From Cyclobacteriaceae bacterium (GTDB lineage Bacteria > Bacteroidota > Bacteroidia > Cytophagales > Cyclobacteriaceae): a DNA stretch of 64,000 nt. Both the position numbers and the translations under genes were made by a program. The stretch is taken from NCBI GenBank assembly GCA_016787665.1, contig JAEUUC010000006.1:285479-349478 (forward strand). Direction: 5' to 3'. The first letter of the stretch is position 1; each line of letters starts with the position of its first letter. The notes below the pieces were generated by a model. That model was not told the origin of the DNA. It searched no databases and saw nothing but the letters and a program-made list of their open reading frames with translations. This document shows, in pieces, positions 1-8,678 of this stretch.

Positions 1-73
1 GGGTCGGGTCTCGGTTGAGAGCCGGAAGGGCGAAGGAACCACATTCACCATTGAACTTCCGCTCACGGCATGA
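1..73 (+). CDS. Sensor histidine kinase, C-terminal end only (partial)
   Basis: The frame is open from the window edge to a TGA at 71-73 and encodes the last 23 residues of a protein. It contains VESRKGEGTTFTIELPL, the G2-box and final strand of a histidine kinase HATPase domain. The stop overlaps the ATG of the following response regulator (ATGA), so the two are translationally coupled and form a two-component pair. Its sensor region and histidine lie outside the window, so the signal cannot be inferred. Confidence 0.85.
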   Translation, partial: GRVSVESRKGEGTTFTIELPLTA

Positions 74-765
74 TCAACGGTGGTCACAAGCGCATTCTCC
101 TGGTTGAAGACGATCCCAGCCTCGGGTTTGTCATGAAAGACAACTTGTCGCGTAAGGGGTTTGAAGTGACCTTATGCACGGATGGCTATTCGGGACAACA
201 AACGTTTCAGAATCACTTGTTCGATCTATGCATTTTTGATGTCATGCTGCCGAGGCAGGATGGATTTGCTTTAGCGGAAGCCGTGCGCTCCAAAAATCAG
301 GAGGTCCCCATCCTGTTTGTGACGGCCAAAGGCATGCTGGAGGATCGGCTTTCGGGCTTCAAAGCCGGAGGTGACGATTACATTGTGAAGCCATTTAGCA
401 TGGAGGAGCTATTGCACCGGATCGATGTGTTTCTTAAGCGGTCGATCATCGCAGCTCCGCCCAACGTCCGTTACTCGATTGGCAGCTACGAATTCGATTG
501 CCAGAACTTAACGCTCACACAGGCTGGCCAGGAAAAGGTATTAACACAAAAGGAGGCCGAGGTACTCAAACTGCTGTGCCGCCACCAGGATCGGGTGCTG
601 AAACGCGAAGAAATCTTAAAGGCTGTTTGGGGAGACGATGACTACTTCATGGGTCGCAGTATGGACGTGTTCATTTCGAAATTACGGAAGTACTTAAAAA
701 GCGACCCGCGCATTCAGATTACCAACTACCATGGGGTAGGTTTCCGGCTCGAGCTACACGACTAG
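70..765 (+). CDS. OmpR/PhoB-family response regulator
   Basis: A 231-residue transcriptional regulator. Residues about 8-120 form a receiver domain with the acidic pair E13/D14-D15, phospho-acceptor D57 (in IFDVMLP), T85 and K107 (VKPF). Residues about 135-230 form a winged-helix DNA-binding domain of the OmpR type, with the typical end FISKLRKYLKSDP followed by a GVGFRL hairpin. It follows and overlaps the end of a histidine kinase gene and is presumably phosphorylated by it. Its 3' end overlaps the stop of the convergent recO by four bases. Target genes are not evident here. Confidence 0.93.
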   Translation: MINGGHKRILLVEDDPSLGFVMKDNLSRKGFEVTLCTDGYSGQQTFQNHLFDLCIFDVMLPRQDGFALAEAVRSKNQEVPILFVTAKGMLEDRLSGFKAGGDDYIVKPFSMEELLHRIDVFLKRSIIAAPPNVRYSIGSYEFDCQNLTLTQAGQEKVLTQKEAEVLKLLCRHQDRVLKREEILKAVWGDDDYFMGRSMDVFISKLRKYLKSDPRIQITNYHGVGFRLELHD

Positions 766-1427
766 CTCATTACTTCGCGCAGCACGGCTACCGATTTCAT
801 TTCGCCAAACCCTTCCAGGTGGCCCCGAAAGAACAACAATAACTCATCGAGCAGCACTCTCCGCTGTGCCTGGTTTAGCTTTACCTGGGCATGATCGGAG
901 GCCCCCAATAACTGCTTTAACAACTCCTCGCCCGCGTCATCCAGCCATCGCCCTTCCAGTATCTCCTGTGGGGCATGGGCGCCAAAGCCTAAATGGCGGG
1001 CAAGCTGGACAAGAAAATAAAGGTGAAAATTCTCCGGTACATCCGTTTGATCGAGCGCGACCAACGACTCCATCAGGAACGTTGCCAGTTCCTGTGTATG
1101 ACTTTGCTCCCGTACCGCTTTGTTCATCACTTCATCCAGGAAAAGCGCGATAGAGGTTTTACGCATATCCCTGCCAATGTGTTGGTACGCATACCAACAA
1201 CGTGCTTCCTTGATGCGCATGATATTTCCGTGCTCTTTGTGATACACCACCATGTCGAGTAGCGTCAACGGCTGATAGAGGGCAGCCTTTCCTTTGGCTG
1301 AACGGCTGCGCACACCATTCACCAAATAGCTTTGCAATCCGAAGGCCTCGGTAAAAACATTAACAATCACCGAGGTATCCCCGAAACGGGTCATCCGGAA
1401 AACGACACCACGGGTTTTATGAATCAT
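762..1427 (-). CDS. recO: DNA repair protein RecO
   Basis: This 221-residue protein matches RecO, which loads RecA onto SSB-coated DNA with RecR in the RecFOR recombination pathway (recR lies at 44187). The N-terminal OB-fold is recognisable from the start IHKTRGVVFRMTRFGDTS and the following VNVFTEAFGLQSYLVNGVRS. The rest is a helical domain. No CxxC zinc-finger cysteines are visible in the C-terminal half, unlike Deinococcus RecO. It lies three bases downstream of tdk on the same strand, so both are probably co-transcribed. The end is convergent with the response regulator gene. Confidence 0.9.
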   Translation of the reverse strand: MIHKTRGVVFRMTRFGDTSVIVNVFTEAFGLQSYLVNGVRSRSAKGKAALYQPLTLLDMVVYHKEHGNIMRIKEARCWYAYQHIGRDMRKTSIALFLDEVMNKAVREQSHTQELATFLMESLVALDQTDVPENFHLYFLVQLARHLGFGAHAPQEILEGRWLDDAGEELLKQLLGASDHAQVKLNQAQRRVLLDELLLFFRGHLEGFGEMKSVAVLREVMS

Positions 1428-1430
1428 GTG

Positions 1431-2030
1431 TTATTGGGCATCCCGCGCTTTCATTCCATCTACAAAAGCCTTTCGGCTTCTTGCCTCATAGGCATCCTTT
1501 TCACCCAGCAATACTTTGGACTTATCGTCTGCAAGGCGAAATGAAAAGGAAGCGAGTTCCCCGGTTTGCGCACATATCGCATGTACTTTGGTGACAAATT
1601 CGGCTACGGCCAGCAAGAATGGCATGGGCCCAAACGGTTTGCCTTCGTAGTCCATATCCAGCCCAGCCACAATCACGCGTTTACCGCTGTTGGCCAGCTT
1701 ATTACAAACCTCCACAATCGAGTCATCGAAAAACTGCGCTTCGTCAATACCCACCACATCACAATCGCCCGCCAGCAACAAGATATCGGAAGCAAATTGA
1801 ACAGGAGTTGATCGAATTTCGCGTTCCGCATGCGATACAATCTTCTCCTCGTGATACCGTTTGTCAACCGCGGGCTTAAAGATTTCAACTTTTTGCCGGG
1901 CGATCAGGGCCCGGTTGAGCCTGCGGATCAGCTCTTCGGTCTTGCCTGAAAACATACAACCACAGATCACCTCAATCCAACCGCTGCGGTGGGACTCATT
2001 CGGATTTGGCAGCCGGGGTTCAACAAACAT
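1431..2030 (-). CDS. tdk: Thymidine kinase (type II)
   Basis: This 199-residue enzyme phosphorylates thymidine to dTMP in nucleoside salvage. The P-loop is [11 protein letters not shown] (about residues 24-34) and the Walker B/DEAQ motif is [10 protein letters not shown] (about 90-100). A lasso-like C-terminal region follows. Only a single cysteine is present in HAICAQTG, where many type II kinases have a CxxC, and the second pair is replaced (YEARSRKAF), so the structural zinc site appears lost. The start gives [13 protein letters not shown] before the conserved GWIEVICG. The upstream minus-strand sequence contains TAATTTG just before the ATG, a near match to a -7 element. It heads a tdk-recO unit. 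Confidence 0.94.
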   Translation of the reverse strand: MFVEPRLPNPNESHRSGWIEVICGCMFSGKTEELIRRLNRALIARQKVEIFKPAVDKRYHEEKIVSHAEREIRSTPVQFASDILLLAGDCDVVGIDEAQFFDDSIVEVCNKLANSGKRVIVAGLDMDYEGKPFGPMPFLLAVAEFVTKVHAICAQTGELASFSFRLADDKSKVLLGEKDAYEARSRKAFVDGMKARDAQ

Positions 2031-2110
2031 GTTCGCAAATTAGGCAAACCCCGTGTTTTTGCCGCACCGGGTCGTTTTTAGGGTTACCGCCAATCGTTAT
2101 CTTTACCGGC

Positions 2111-3082
2111 ATGGACGAAAAGATCAGCATAAAGGCCCTGGACGACTACAGTGATGACTATGCCAGCAAGGTAACGGCCCGCTTTTTCGCCCAGCAGCCC
2201 CGCATCAGCGGTCCCGAAATTTTGAAGCTTTCGCCCATTGCCCAGGTCAATCTTTTTGTGATCAGCGAACTGCTTAGCGCCTGGAAACACGAATTGCAGA
2301 AACTGCGCAGTCCGTATTTCGATTACACCCACCCGGATGTGGCTGCCGAATTGTCAAGATTTCAAAATCTGTTGTCCAACCATATTTCCATTGCACGGGA
2401 AAACTTTCAACCGCTGTTGAAAAAGGCTGCCAGCCAGACTCTTTACCTCATTCTTGATCCATACGATTTCTACGCACGTGTGCTGGAACAGCCCGGTAGG
2501 GATCAGTTGAGTGTGGACGAATTGAAGCAGGAGGTGAAGTATCTTCGGATCAACCGGGCACCACTCGAAAAATTATTGCAGAAAATCGAGCAAAGTAACC
2601 GGAGCACCATCAGCAGCGGGGAGGCCTTCAGCCTGCTTGATAAGATTCTGGAAGAAGTCAACTTTGCACCGGAAGATGTAGAAGGGTATATCGCTCAGTT
2701 TAGTGAGGTAGTGCCCGTCCCGGTCGAGTCATTTTACGAAACGCCAGCTAAGGCCAAAAAGCCGAAGGTACAGCCCGCAGTTGCCAACGTGCCTTTGTTT
2801 GAGGAGCCCGCGCGGGAAACGAAAGCTTCATTGGCCGATAGCTTTCAAAAAGAGAAAGTCCGGAAAATTAAAGACAGCCTGACCATCAATCAGAAGTTCA
2901 TGTTCACCAAGATTCTGTTTCATGGCGACTTTGAAATATTCACACAAGCCATTGACCGGCTGGATTCCTTCGACAATCTGAATCAGGCGCTAAAATACGT
3001 TGAGGCGTCATACCCGGAATGGGATCTGGAAAGCGAAGAGTACGAGGAGTTTCTTGACATCCTTAAAATGCGGTACGCCTAA
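2111..3082 (+). CDS. Uncharacterised cytoplasmic protein
   Basis: I do not recognise a named family. From the ATG at 2111 the product is 323 residues, without signal peptide or membrane segment, and appears mostly helical. A proline/lysine-rich linker (about residues 205-245, around PAKAKKPKVQPAVANV) separates a larger N-terminal part from a C-terminal part with KIKDSLTINQKFMFTKILF and an acidic end. The C-terminal block resembles a short repeat-like helical domain. The frame stays open back to about 2006, but that start would overlap tdk. The sequence TATCTTTA at 2098-2105, close to a -7 consensus, sits five bases before the chosen ATG. It converges on rodA with a four-base overlap. Confidence 0.72.
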   Translation: MDEKISIKALDDYSDDYASKVTARFFAQQPRISGPEILKLSPIAQVNLFVISELLSAWKHELQKLRSPYFDYTHPDVAAELSRFQNLLSNHISIARENFQPLLKKAASQTLYLILDPYDFYARVLEQPGRDQLSVDELKQEVKYLRINRAPLEKLLQKIEQSNRSTISSGEAFSLLDKILEEVNFAPEDVEGYIAQFSEVVPVPVESFYETPAKAKKPKVQPAVANVPLFEEPARETKASLADSFQKEKVRKIKDSLTINQKFMFTKILFHGDFEIFTQAIDRLDSFDNLNQALKYVEASYPEWDLESEEYEEFLDILKMRYA

Positions 3083-4350
3083 ATACGCTGCAGTACTTCG
3101 CCCCGGTGAGAATCGAGTTTCAGGAGAATAAAAAGCAATACGGTGAAACCCCACAAGGAGGAACCACCGTAGCTGAAAAAGGGCAATGGGATACCGATTA
3201 CCGGAAAAAGTCCGATGGTCATTCCGATGTTGATGGCAAAGTGAAAGAAAAATATAGCCAGCACACCGTAGGCATAGGCCCGTGTAAACCGGTTTTTTTG
3301 TCGCTCCGCCAAGTAGACAATACGCAGCAGCAACGCCACAAAAAGGCTTACCACTAATAATGTACCCACCCAGCCGTGCTCTTCACCAATCGTGCAGAAG
3401 ATAAAATCCGTGCTTTGCTCCGGCACAAAGTCAAACTTCGTCTGGGTTCCTTCTAAAAAGCCTTTGCCCCAAAAACCTCCGCTACCGATGGCAATCTTGG
3501 ATTGTGTCACATTCCATCCGTATCCCAGCGGGTCAGCATCGGGATTAATGAGGGCCTTGATTCGATTTTGCTGGTGAGGCTTCAGCACATCGGTGATCAC
3601 ATAATCCACACTGGCAATTACACCGGATATCATAATGGCCCCCACTGTAACCAACACGATGCGTCCCACTTTCTTTTTGCCGAGCAAAATGATCAGCGCC
3701 CAGATTACGCCTATGCCCGCGTACAGGTAAATCTCATTGGGCACCAGCAAGGTGAGCACAAAAATGGCAGCTGCACTGGCACCCACAATAATGAGGAAAG
3801 GGGACATGCCCTCGCGATAGAAAACCAGGATGAGGGATGTAAATACCAAAGCTGTGCCCGTATCTTTTTGAAGCAACGTAAGCGCCATGGGCACGCCAAT
3901 AATCAAAAACAGCACGGCCTGATTTCGAAGATTGTCCATCTTAAATCCAACGGTGGCAATATATTTAGCCACCGCCAGCGCGGTTATGAATTTAGCAAAC
4001 TCAGAAGGCTGCACACCAAACGATCCAATGCCGAGCCAGGCCTTATTTCCCCCCACTTCCTTCCCGATTACGGGTACGAGCAAAAGCAGTAGAACAATCA
4101 GACCGTACCCGACATAGGCGAAGGCTTCGTAAAAGCGGAGGTCCATGATCACAATAACCATGATGATAACAAACGATGCCCCAATGAAAACCAATTGGCG
4201 ACCCGAATTAAGGCTGAGGTCCCAAATGTCGCGGCCTGCGGCCTCATCATACACCACAGCATAGATGTTGAACCACCCCAGCACCACCATGGCGAGGTAA
4301 ATCAAGATGGTAACCCAATCCAAGCCGCTGACTTCGTCTCGCCTCATCAC
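3079..4350 (-). CDS. rodA: Rod shape-determining protein RodA (SEDS glycosyltransferase)
   Basis: RodA polymerises lipid II into glycan strands in the elongasome, working with PBP2. The 423-residue protein has about ten or more membrane segments. SEDS hallmarks are GNKAWLGIGSFGVQPSEFAK after the third helix, and the long extracellular loop with KPHQQNRI and QSTDFIF, whose Asp corresponds to the catalytic residue. The C-terminal GIPLPFFSYGGSS is also diagnostic. It is longer than E. coli RodA (370), with an extra hydrophobic stretch around GVIWALIILLGKKK. Its start overlaps the mrdA stop by four bases, and it is the last gene of the purH-mre unit. Confidence 0.95.
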   Translation of the reverse strand: MMRRDEVSGLDWVTILIYLAMVVLGWFNIYAVVYDEAAGRDIWDLSLNSGRQLVFIGASFVIIMVIVIMDLRFYEAFAYVGYGLIVLLLLLVPVIGKEVGGNKAWLGIGSFGVQPSEFAKFITALAVAKYIATVGFKMDNLRNQAVLFLIIGVPMALTLLQKDTGTALVFTSLILVFYREGMSPFLIIVGASAAAIFVLTLLVPNEIYLYAGIGVIWALIILLGKKKVGRIVLVTVGAIMISGVIASVDYVITDVLKPHQQNRIKALINPDADPLGYGWNVTQSKIAIGSGGFWGKGFLEGTQTKFDFVPEQSTDFIFCTIGEEHGWVGTLLVVSLFVALLLRIVYLAERQKNRFTRAYAYGVLAIFFFHFAINIGMTIGLFPVIGIPLPFFSYGGSSLWGFTVLLFILLKLDSHRGEVLQRI

Positions 4351-6161
4351 TCAAATTTTCCGGCTAGTACATACTGTTCGATGAAAGGCCGCTTCGTTTC
4401 GCCCAACAAATACTTTTCAACCATGAGACTGGCAATCGAAGCAGCCGCACGGCCACCAAAACCTGCATCCTCGACATATACCGCGATGGCAATCTTCGGA
4501 TTGTCGCGCGGTGCAAAACAAATAAAAACCGCATGGTCCTTCAGAGGCGGCTCATTCTGAACAGTTCCGGTCTTGCCACAGACCACAATATCCTGAAGCT
4601 TGGCCCGGTACGAGGCCGTTCCCGACTCCACCACTTCCTGCATGGCATCAACGGCAACATTAAAAAATGCAGAATCGATGGTCGTATAGTGCCGTTGCTG
4701 GTACTGCGGCAAAGATTTGCCATCCTTCCCGATAGCCTTCACAATATGGGGCGTATAATAAAATCCCCGGTTGGCAATCGTGGCAGCAAAGTTGGCCATC
4801 TGCAGCGGCACTACCAGGTTTTCGCCTTCCCCAATGGCAAGCGAGTAGATATTGGAAAATTTCCACGCAGCGCTCCGATACGCCCGGTCGTAGTAGCGGG
4901 GTGTGGGAATCAAACCCTCTTTTTCGTTTGGCAGATCTACACCTAATTTTTTTCCAAACCCAAAACTCCAGATGTGCTTATTCCACTCCTCCAATCCCAA
5001 ATGGCTGTCGGTAAACGGGTCATTCGTTTTTCCCTTCTGGATCATTCTGCGAAACACCTGGTGAAAGTAGGGATTGCACGAGTTGGATATGGCCCCGCGC
5101 AAGTCTTCATTCGTGTGACTGCCATGGCACGCAATGATGGATCGATCACACCGAACCCGTGTGTCGGGTGTAATCACGCCCTCCTGAAGTGCCGTCATCG
5201 CCTGCGCAATTTTGAAAATTGAGCCGGGGCGGTATTGCGCCATTAAGGCGCGATTAAAGAGTGGTTTGTTGGTATCGGCACTTACCAACTTGAAGTTTGA
5301 ACTGAAGGCCTTTCCGGTCAACAGGCCGGGGTCGTAAGATGGCCCCGATACCAAAGCAAGAATTTCGCCTGTGGCGGGTTCAATGGCCACCGCACTTCCG
5401 GCTTTACCCTTCATAAGCAGCTCCGTGTACTGCTGCAACTTCAGGTCAATTCCGGTAGTCAGATCAAGCCCGGGGCGGGAAAGCGTGTCAAACTTACCGT
5501 TATTAAACGCGCCCTGGACGATGCCCTTTGCATTCCGCAGTTTGAACCGAACACCCCGGGTGCCCCTGAGCTGCGCTTCATAAAATTGTTCGATACCGCT
5601 CTGCCCGATGTAATCACCCTGCCGATAAAGCTTCAGCGAATCACGATCAAGTTGCTCCTTGCTGATCTCACTGACGTAACCCAGCGCGTTGGCCAACGAA
5701 GGCGTGTTATAGGAGCGGGTGGTTCGGGCCTGAATGAAAAAACCGGGGAGCTCGTCCAGGCGATCCTGGATTTTGGCAAAATCATAGTTCGACAGTTGCT
5801 TCAGAAAGAGCGTAGGCTTAAAAGGCTTGTACTCTTTGCGTGCTTTCAACTCGCGAAACGCCTGACGAAGTTGAGCGGGGGTGATGTCAAAAATATCACA
5901 AAAACGGGCCGAGTCGAATGGCCGTGTGTCTTTGACCACTACATATAAATCATATTCCGGTGAATTGTGCACGATCAGATCACCGTGGCGGTCGTAGATG
6001 AGGCCCCTTACCGGATATTCAACTTCGCGCAACAACGCATTACTATCGGCCAGTTGTGCATACTTGTTGTCTACCACCTGCACAAAAAACAACTTCACGG
6101 CAAAAATGATACCGGTCAGCACCACCAGCACCTGGATAATTTCTTTGCGCGCCTCATTCAT
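4347..6161 (-). CDS. mrdA: Penicillin-binding protein 2 (class B transpeptidase)
   Basis: PBP2 cross-links peptidoglycan during lateral wall growth. The 604-residue protein has an N-terminal membrane anchor (about 8-30), a pedestal/dimerisation region beginning REVEYPVRGLIYDRHGD, and a transpeptidase domain. Active-site motifs are S314-IFK (SxxK), S361-CN (SxN) and K530-TG. It overlaps mreD upstream and rodA downstream by four bases each, so expression is translationally coupled to its SEDS partner. The C-terminal FIEQYVLAGKFE has no special domain. Confidence 0.96.
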   Translation of the reverse strand: MNEARKEIIQVLVVLTGIIFAVKLFFVQVVDNKYAQLADSNALLREVEYPVRGLIYDRHGDLIVHNSPEYDLYVVVKDTRPFDSARFCDIFDITPAQLRQAFRELKARKEYKPFKPTLFLKQLSNYDFAKIQDRLDELPGFFIQARTTRSYNTPSLANALGYVSEISKEQLDRDSLKLYRQGDYIGQSGIEQFYEAQLRGTRGVRFKLRNAKGIVQGAFNNGKFDTLSRPGLDLTTGIDLKLQQYTELLMKGKAGSAVAIEPATGEILALVSGPSYDPGLLTGKAFSSNFKLVSADTNKPLFNRALMAQYRPGSIFKIAQAMTALQEGVITPDTRVRCDRSIIACHGSHTNEDLRGAISNSCNPYFHQVFRRMIQKGKTNDPFTDSHLGLEEWNKHIWSFGFGKKLGVDLPNEKEGLIPTPRYYDRAYRSAAWKFSNIYSLAIGEGENLVVPLQMANFAATIANRGFYYTPHIVKAIGKDGKSLPQYQQRHYTTIDSAFFNVAVDAMQEVVESGTASYRAKLQDIVVCGKTGTVQNEPPLKDHAVFICFAPRDNPKIAIAVYVEDAGFGGRAAASIASLMVEKYLLGETKRPFIEQYVLAGKFE

Positions 6162-6670
6162 CGCCTGCTGCCTCCTCCAAAATACTGGAACAAGATAATC
6201 ATCGCGGAGGTAAACACCGTACTCGCCATAATCTTCAGCATGGTGAACCAGAACAAGCCAAAACCCCCGGCCTCAGTAAAAAACAAGATGGCGTGATGAA
6301 GGAATATCAGCGGGATAGTATAGACCATGAACCATTGAAGCCCGTTGGCGGCTACGGTGGGGGCCGACCCGGTATCATAGCCTCCTTGCGGGGTAATAAC
6401 ACCAAGCCAATAGTTGCGCAGATACGCCACCACGACTAGAGACGAAGCGTGGATACCCAGGCTATTATAAAACATGTCCACGAACAACCCCAGGATGAAA
6501 GCCAGTATCATCAGGGGTAGTGAATTGGTCTCCATCGGGAGCAGCAGGATGTAGGCTACATAAACAAAACAAAAGGCGTAGCGAAACAACACTAGCTCCT
6601 GAAACAGCATTACCTGCAACAGGGCATAAACCAGAAAACCGATAACCGATGCCAGGAACTCGCGTGTCAT
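6158..6670 (-). CDS. mreD: Rod shape-determining protein MreD
   Basis: A 170-residue integral membrane protein with about five hydrophobic helices, matching MreD in size and position. It links MreC and the PBP2/RodA complex in the inner membrane. The protein begins MTREFLASVIGFLVYALLQV, and a central FILGLFVDMFYNSLGIHASS carries the conserved GlxxDx region of the family. Overlaps of four bases with mreC and mrdA on either side show tight operon packing. Sequence conservation in this family is low, so the call rests partly on context. Confidence 0.9.
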   Translation of the reverse strand: MTREFLASVIGFLVYALLQVMLFQELVLFRYAFCFVYVAYILLLPMETNSLPLMILAFILGLFVDMFYNSLGIHASSLVVVAYLRNYWLGVITPQGGYDTGSAPTVAANGLQWFMVYTIPLIFLHHAILFFTEAGGFGLFWFTMLKIMASTVFTSAMIILFQYFGGGSRR

Positions 6671-7512
6671 TTTGGTTCACCAATGGTCATGTTTTCCAAC
6701 GAATCCTTTTCCTTTTTCAGACGGCTCTTGACCACCTGAACATACGCCAGTTTACCAAAGTCCTGCGCTAACTCAACGTCAATTTCATGAAACTGATCCG
6801 ACTCGCTCAAACGCGTTTGCCGGATGATACCCACGAACACGTTGGGTGGAAACACGGCATTAAAATCCGAAGTGACGATAGAATCGCCAACCAACGGGAC
6901 GACATGGCGAGGGATATACTTCAGGTCAATAAACCGTGGATCAGTTCCGTCCCACTGCACGGTGCCGAAATGGCCGGTACGCTTGATCAGCACAGAAGAC
7001 TGTTCGTCAATATTCAGCAGCGAGATGATGACTGAGTAGTGCTCTGACACCGTTTTCACTTTGCCTACCGCCCGGTTGTCATTCATCACCGCCATCCCCG
7101 GTTCAACGCCTTCCTCCGACCCCCGGTTGATGGTAATGAAATTCTTAAACCGTGCAGTCGAGTTATTCACCACCTTGGCATTCACAAACTCAAAGCGCTC
7201 GACAATGTCGGTATCAAAAACAGAATCCTGTTTCAGCGTGAGGTATTGGATGGCCTGCTCGCGTTGCTCCAGTTTCTGGCGCAGCCACTTGTTTTCCTCT
7301 GACAGCTCATCGTTGATTCTGCGTAAGGCAAAATAGTTTTTAACATCCTGCGTGGTACCCGAAACACCAGCGGCCACCCGGTTTGACGTATTAAAAAACT
7401 GTGCACCCTGATACTGATTGTTTTGCACAATCATCCAGACGCACAACAACTGTAAAATTAGAAATGTGAAGAAGGCCCGGTACTCGTAAAGAAAATGGAG
7501 GAGTCGCTGCAT
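6667..7512 (-). CDS. mreC: Rod shape-determining protein MreC
   Basis: MreC is a periplasmic scaffold that activates PBP2 in the elongasome. The 281-residue protein has one N-terminal membrane helix (about 13-29), a coiled-coil segment (about 60-92, around LSEENKWLRQKLEQREQAI), and a beta-rich domain. That domain includes INRGSEEGVEPGMAVMNDN and SSVLIKRTGHFGTVQWDG. The short charged tail KEKDSLENMTIGEPK follows. It starts four bases after the mreB stop and overlaps mreD by four bases. Confidence 0.94.
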   Translation of the reverse strand: MQRLLHFLYEYRAFFTFLILQLLCVWMIVQNNQYQGAQFFNTSNRVAAGVSGTTQDVKNYFALRRINDELSEENKWLRQKLEQREQAIQYLTLKQDSVFDTDIVERFEFVNAKVVNNSTARFKNFITINRGSEEGVEPGMAVMNDNRAVGKVKTVSEHYSVIISLLNIDEQSSVLIKRTGHFGTVQWDGTDPRFIDLKYIPRHVVPLVGDSIVTSDFNAVFPPNVFVGIIRQTRLSESDQFHEIDVELAQDFGKLAYVQVVKSRLKKEKDSLENMTIGEPK

Positions 7513-7516
7513 TCCG

Positions 7517-8542
7517 TCACGTCATCAATACTTTTCGGTAATGGTTCAGGTTCTTGAGCGCTGCCCCGGTGCCCCGCACGACCGCGCGCAGTGGATCATC
7601 GGCAACATGTACCGGCAATTTGGTTTTAAGCGACAGGCGCTTGTCCAGCCCCCGTAATAAGGCGCCACCTCCCGTGAGGTAAATGCCGCGCTCGTAGATA
7701 TCGGCCGAAAGTTCAGGTGGTGACAACTCGAGCGCTTTCAGTACAGCTTCCTCCAATTTGCTGATGGACTTATCAAGGGCAAAGGCAACTTCGGAATACG
7801 ATATTTTGATCGTCTTCGGGATACCCGTCATCAGGTCGCGACCGCGGATCTCGTAGTCATCGGGGCCGTCATCCAATTCGGTGAGAGCCGATCCCACTTC
7901 AATCTTCACCCGCTCGGCCGAGCGCTCACCAATCAACAGATTGTGTTGCCTCCGCATGTAGTCCAGGATGTCGCGATTGAATGTGTCGCCTGCAATACGA
8001 ATGGACTGGTCGCACACAATACCGGAAAGCGCAATGACCGCAATGTCGGTTGTTCCTCCACCGATGTCGACAATCATGTTGCCTACCGGCTGTTCAATAT
8101 CAATACCTATTCCAATCGCAGCTGCAATCGGCTCGTGGATCATGTACACCTCTTTCGCATTAGCATGCTCGGCCGAGTCGCGCACGGCACGCTTTTCCAC
8201 TTCCGTAATCGCAGACGGTATGCAGATCACCATTCGCAGCGAGGGCGGAAAAATCCGCTTGCCCGTGTCGATCATCTTAATCATGCCGCGAATCATCATT
8301 TCGGCTGCATGAAAATCGGCAATAACGCCTTCCTTCAGCGGACGGATGGTCTTGATGTTGTCGTGCGTTTTCTCATGCATTTGCATGGCCTCGCGGCCGA
8401 TGGCCAACACTTTGCCGTTAACGCGATCCAAAGCAATAATGGAGGGTTCATCCACCACCACTTTGTCTTTATGTATGATCAGCGTATTCGCAGTACCCAG
8501 GTCAATAGCTATGTCGCTGGTGAAAAAATCAAATAATCCCAT
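7517..8542 (-). CDS. mreB: Rod shape-determining protein MreB (bacterial actin)
   Basis: MreB filaments guide lateral cell-wall synthesis. The 341-residue product starts MGLFDFFTSDIAIDLGTANT, with the phosphate-1 motif DLGTANT. The phosphate-2 motif is VDIGGGTTDIAVI and the adenosine motif is LTGGGALLRGLD. An in-frame alternative start lies at 8623, but the ATG at 8542 matches the family's usual N-terminus. An AAGGAGAG stretch about 15 bases upstream may assist initiation. The 136-base gap to purH has room for a promoter (TAATTTCG is a partial match), so mreB may also be transcribed independently of purH. Confidence 0.97.
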   Translation of the reverse strand: MGLFDFFTSDIAIDLGTANTLIIHKDKVVVDEPSIIALDRVNGKVLAIGREAMQMHEKTHDNIKTIRPLKEGVIADFHAAEMMIRGMIKMIDTGKRIFPPSLRMVICIPSAITEVEKRAVRDSAEHANAKEVYMIHEPIAAAIGIGIDIEQPVGNMIVDIGGGTTDIAVIALSGIVCDQSIRIAGDTFNRDILDYMRRQHNLLIGERSAERVKIEVGSALTELDDGPDDYEIRGRDLMTGIPKTIKISYSEVAFALDKSISKLEEAVLKALELSPPELSADIYERGIYLTGGGALLRGLDKRLSLKTKLPVHVADDPLRAVVRGTGAALKNLNHYRKVLMT

Positions 8543-8678
8543 TCTAGTGTCAACTCTCCTTAAAGTGTGTGTAGAAAATTTGGCCGAAATTACAGAAATA
8601 ATTGACGGTTTTTCCCTTCGCAAGGGTGGAAAAACTTACCGCTCGCTCATTGACACAAAAGTGAAACCGAACTGCCCG

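Noticed and set aside
7943..8536. Open frame of 197 codons opposite mreB
   Set aside because: MreB is intact on the other strand with all actin motifs. The antisense translation is rich in His, Arg and Asn without domain logic.
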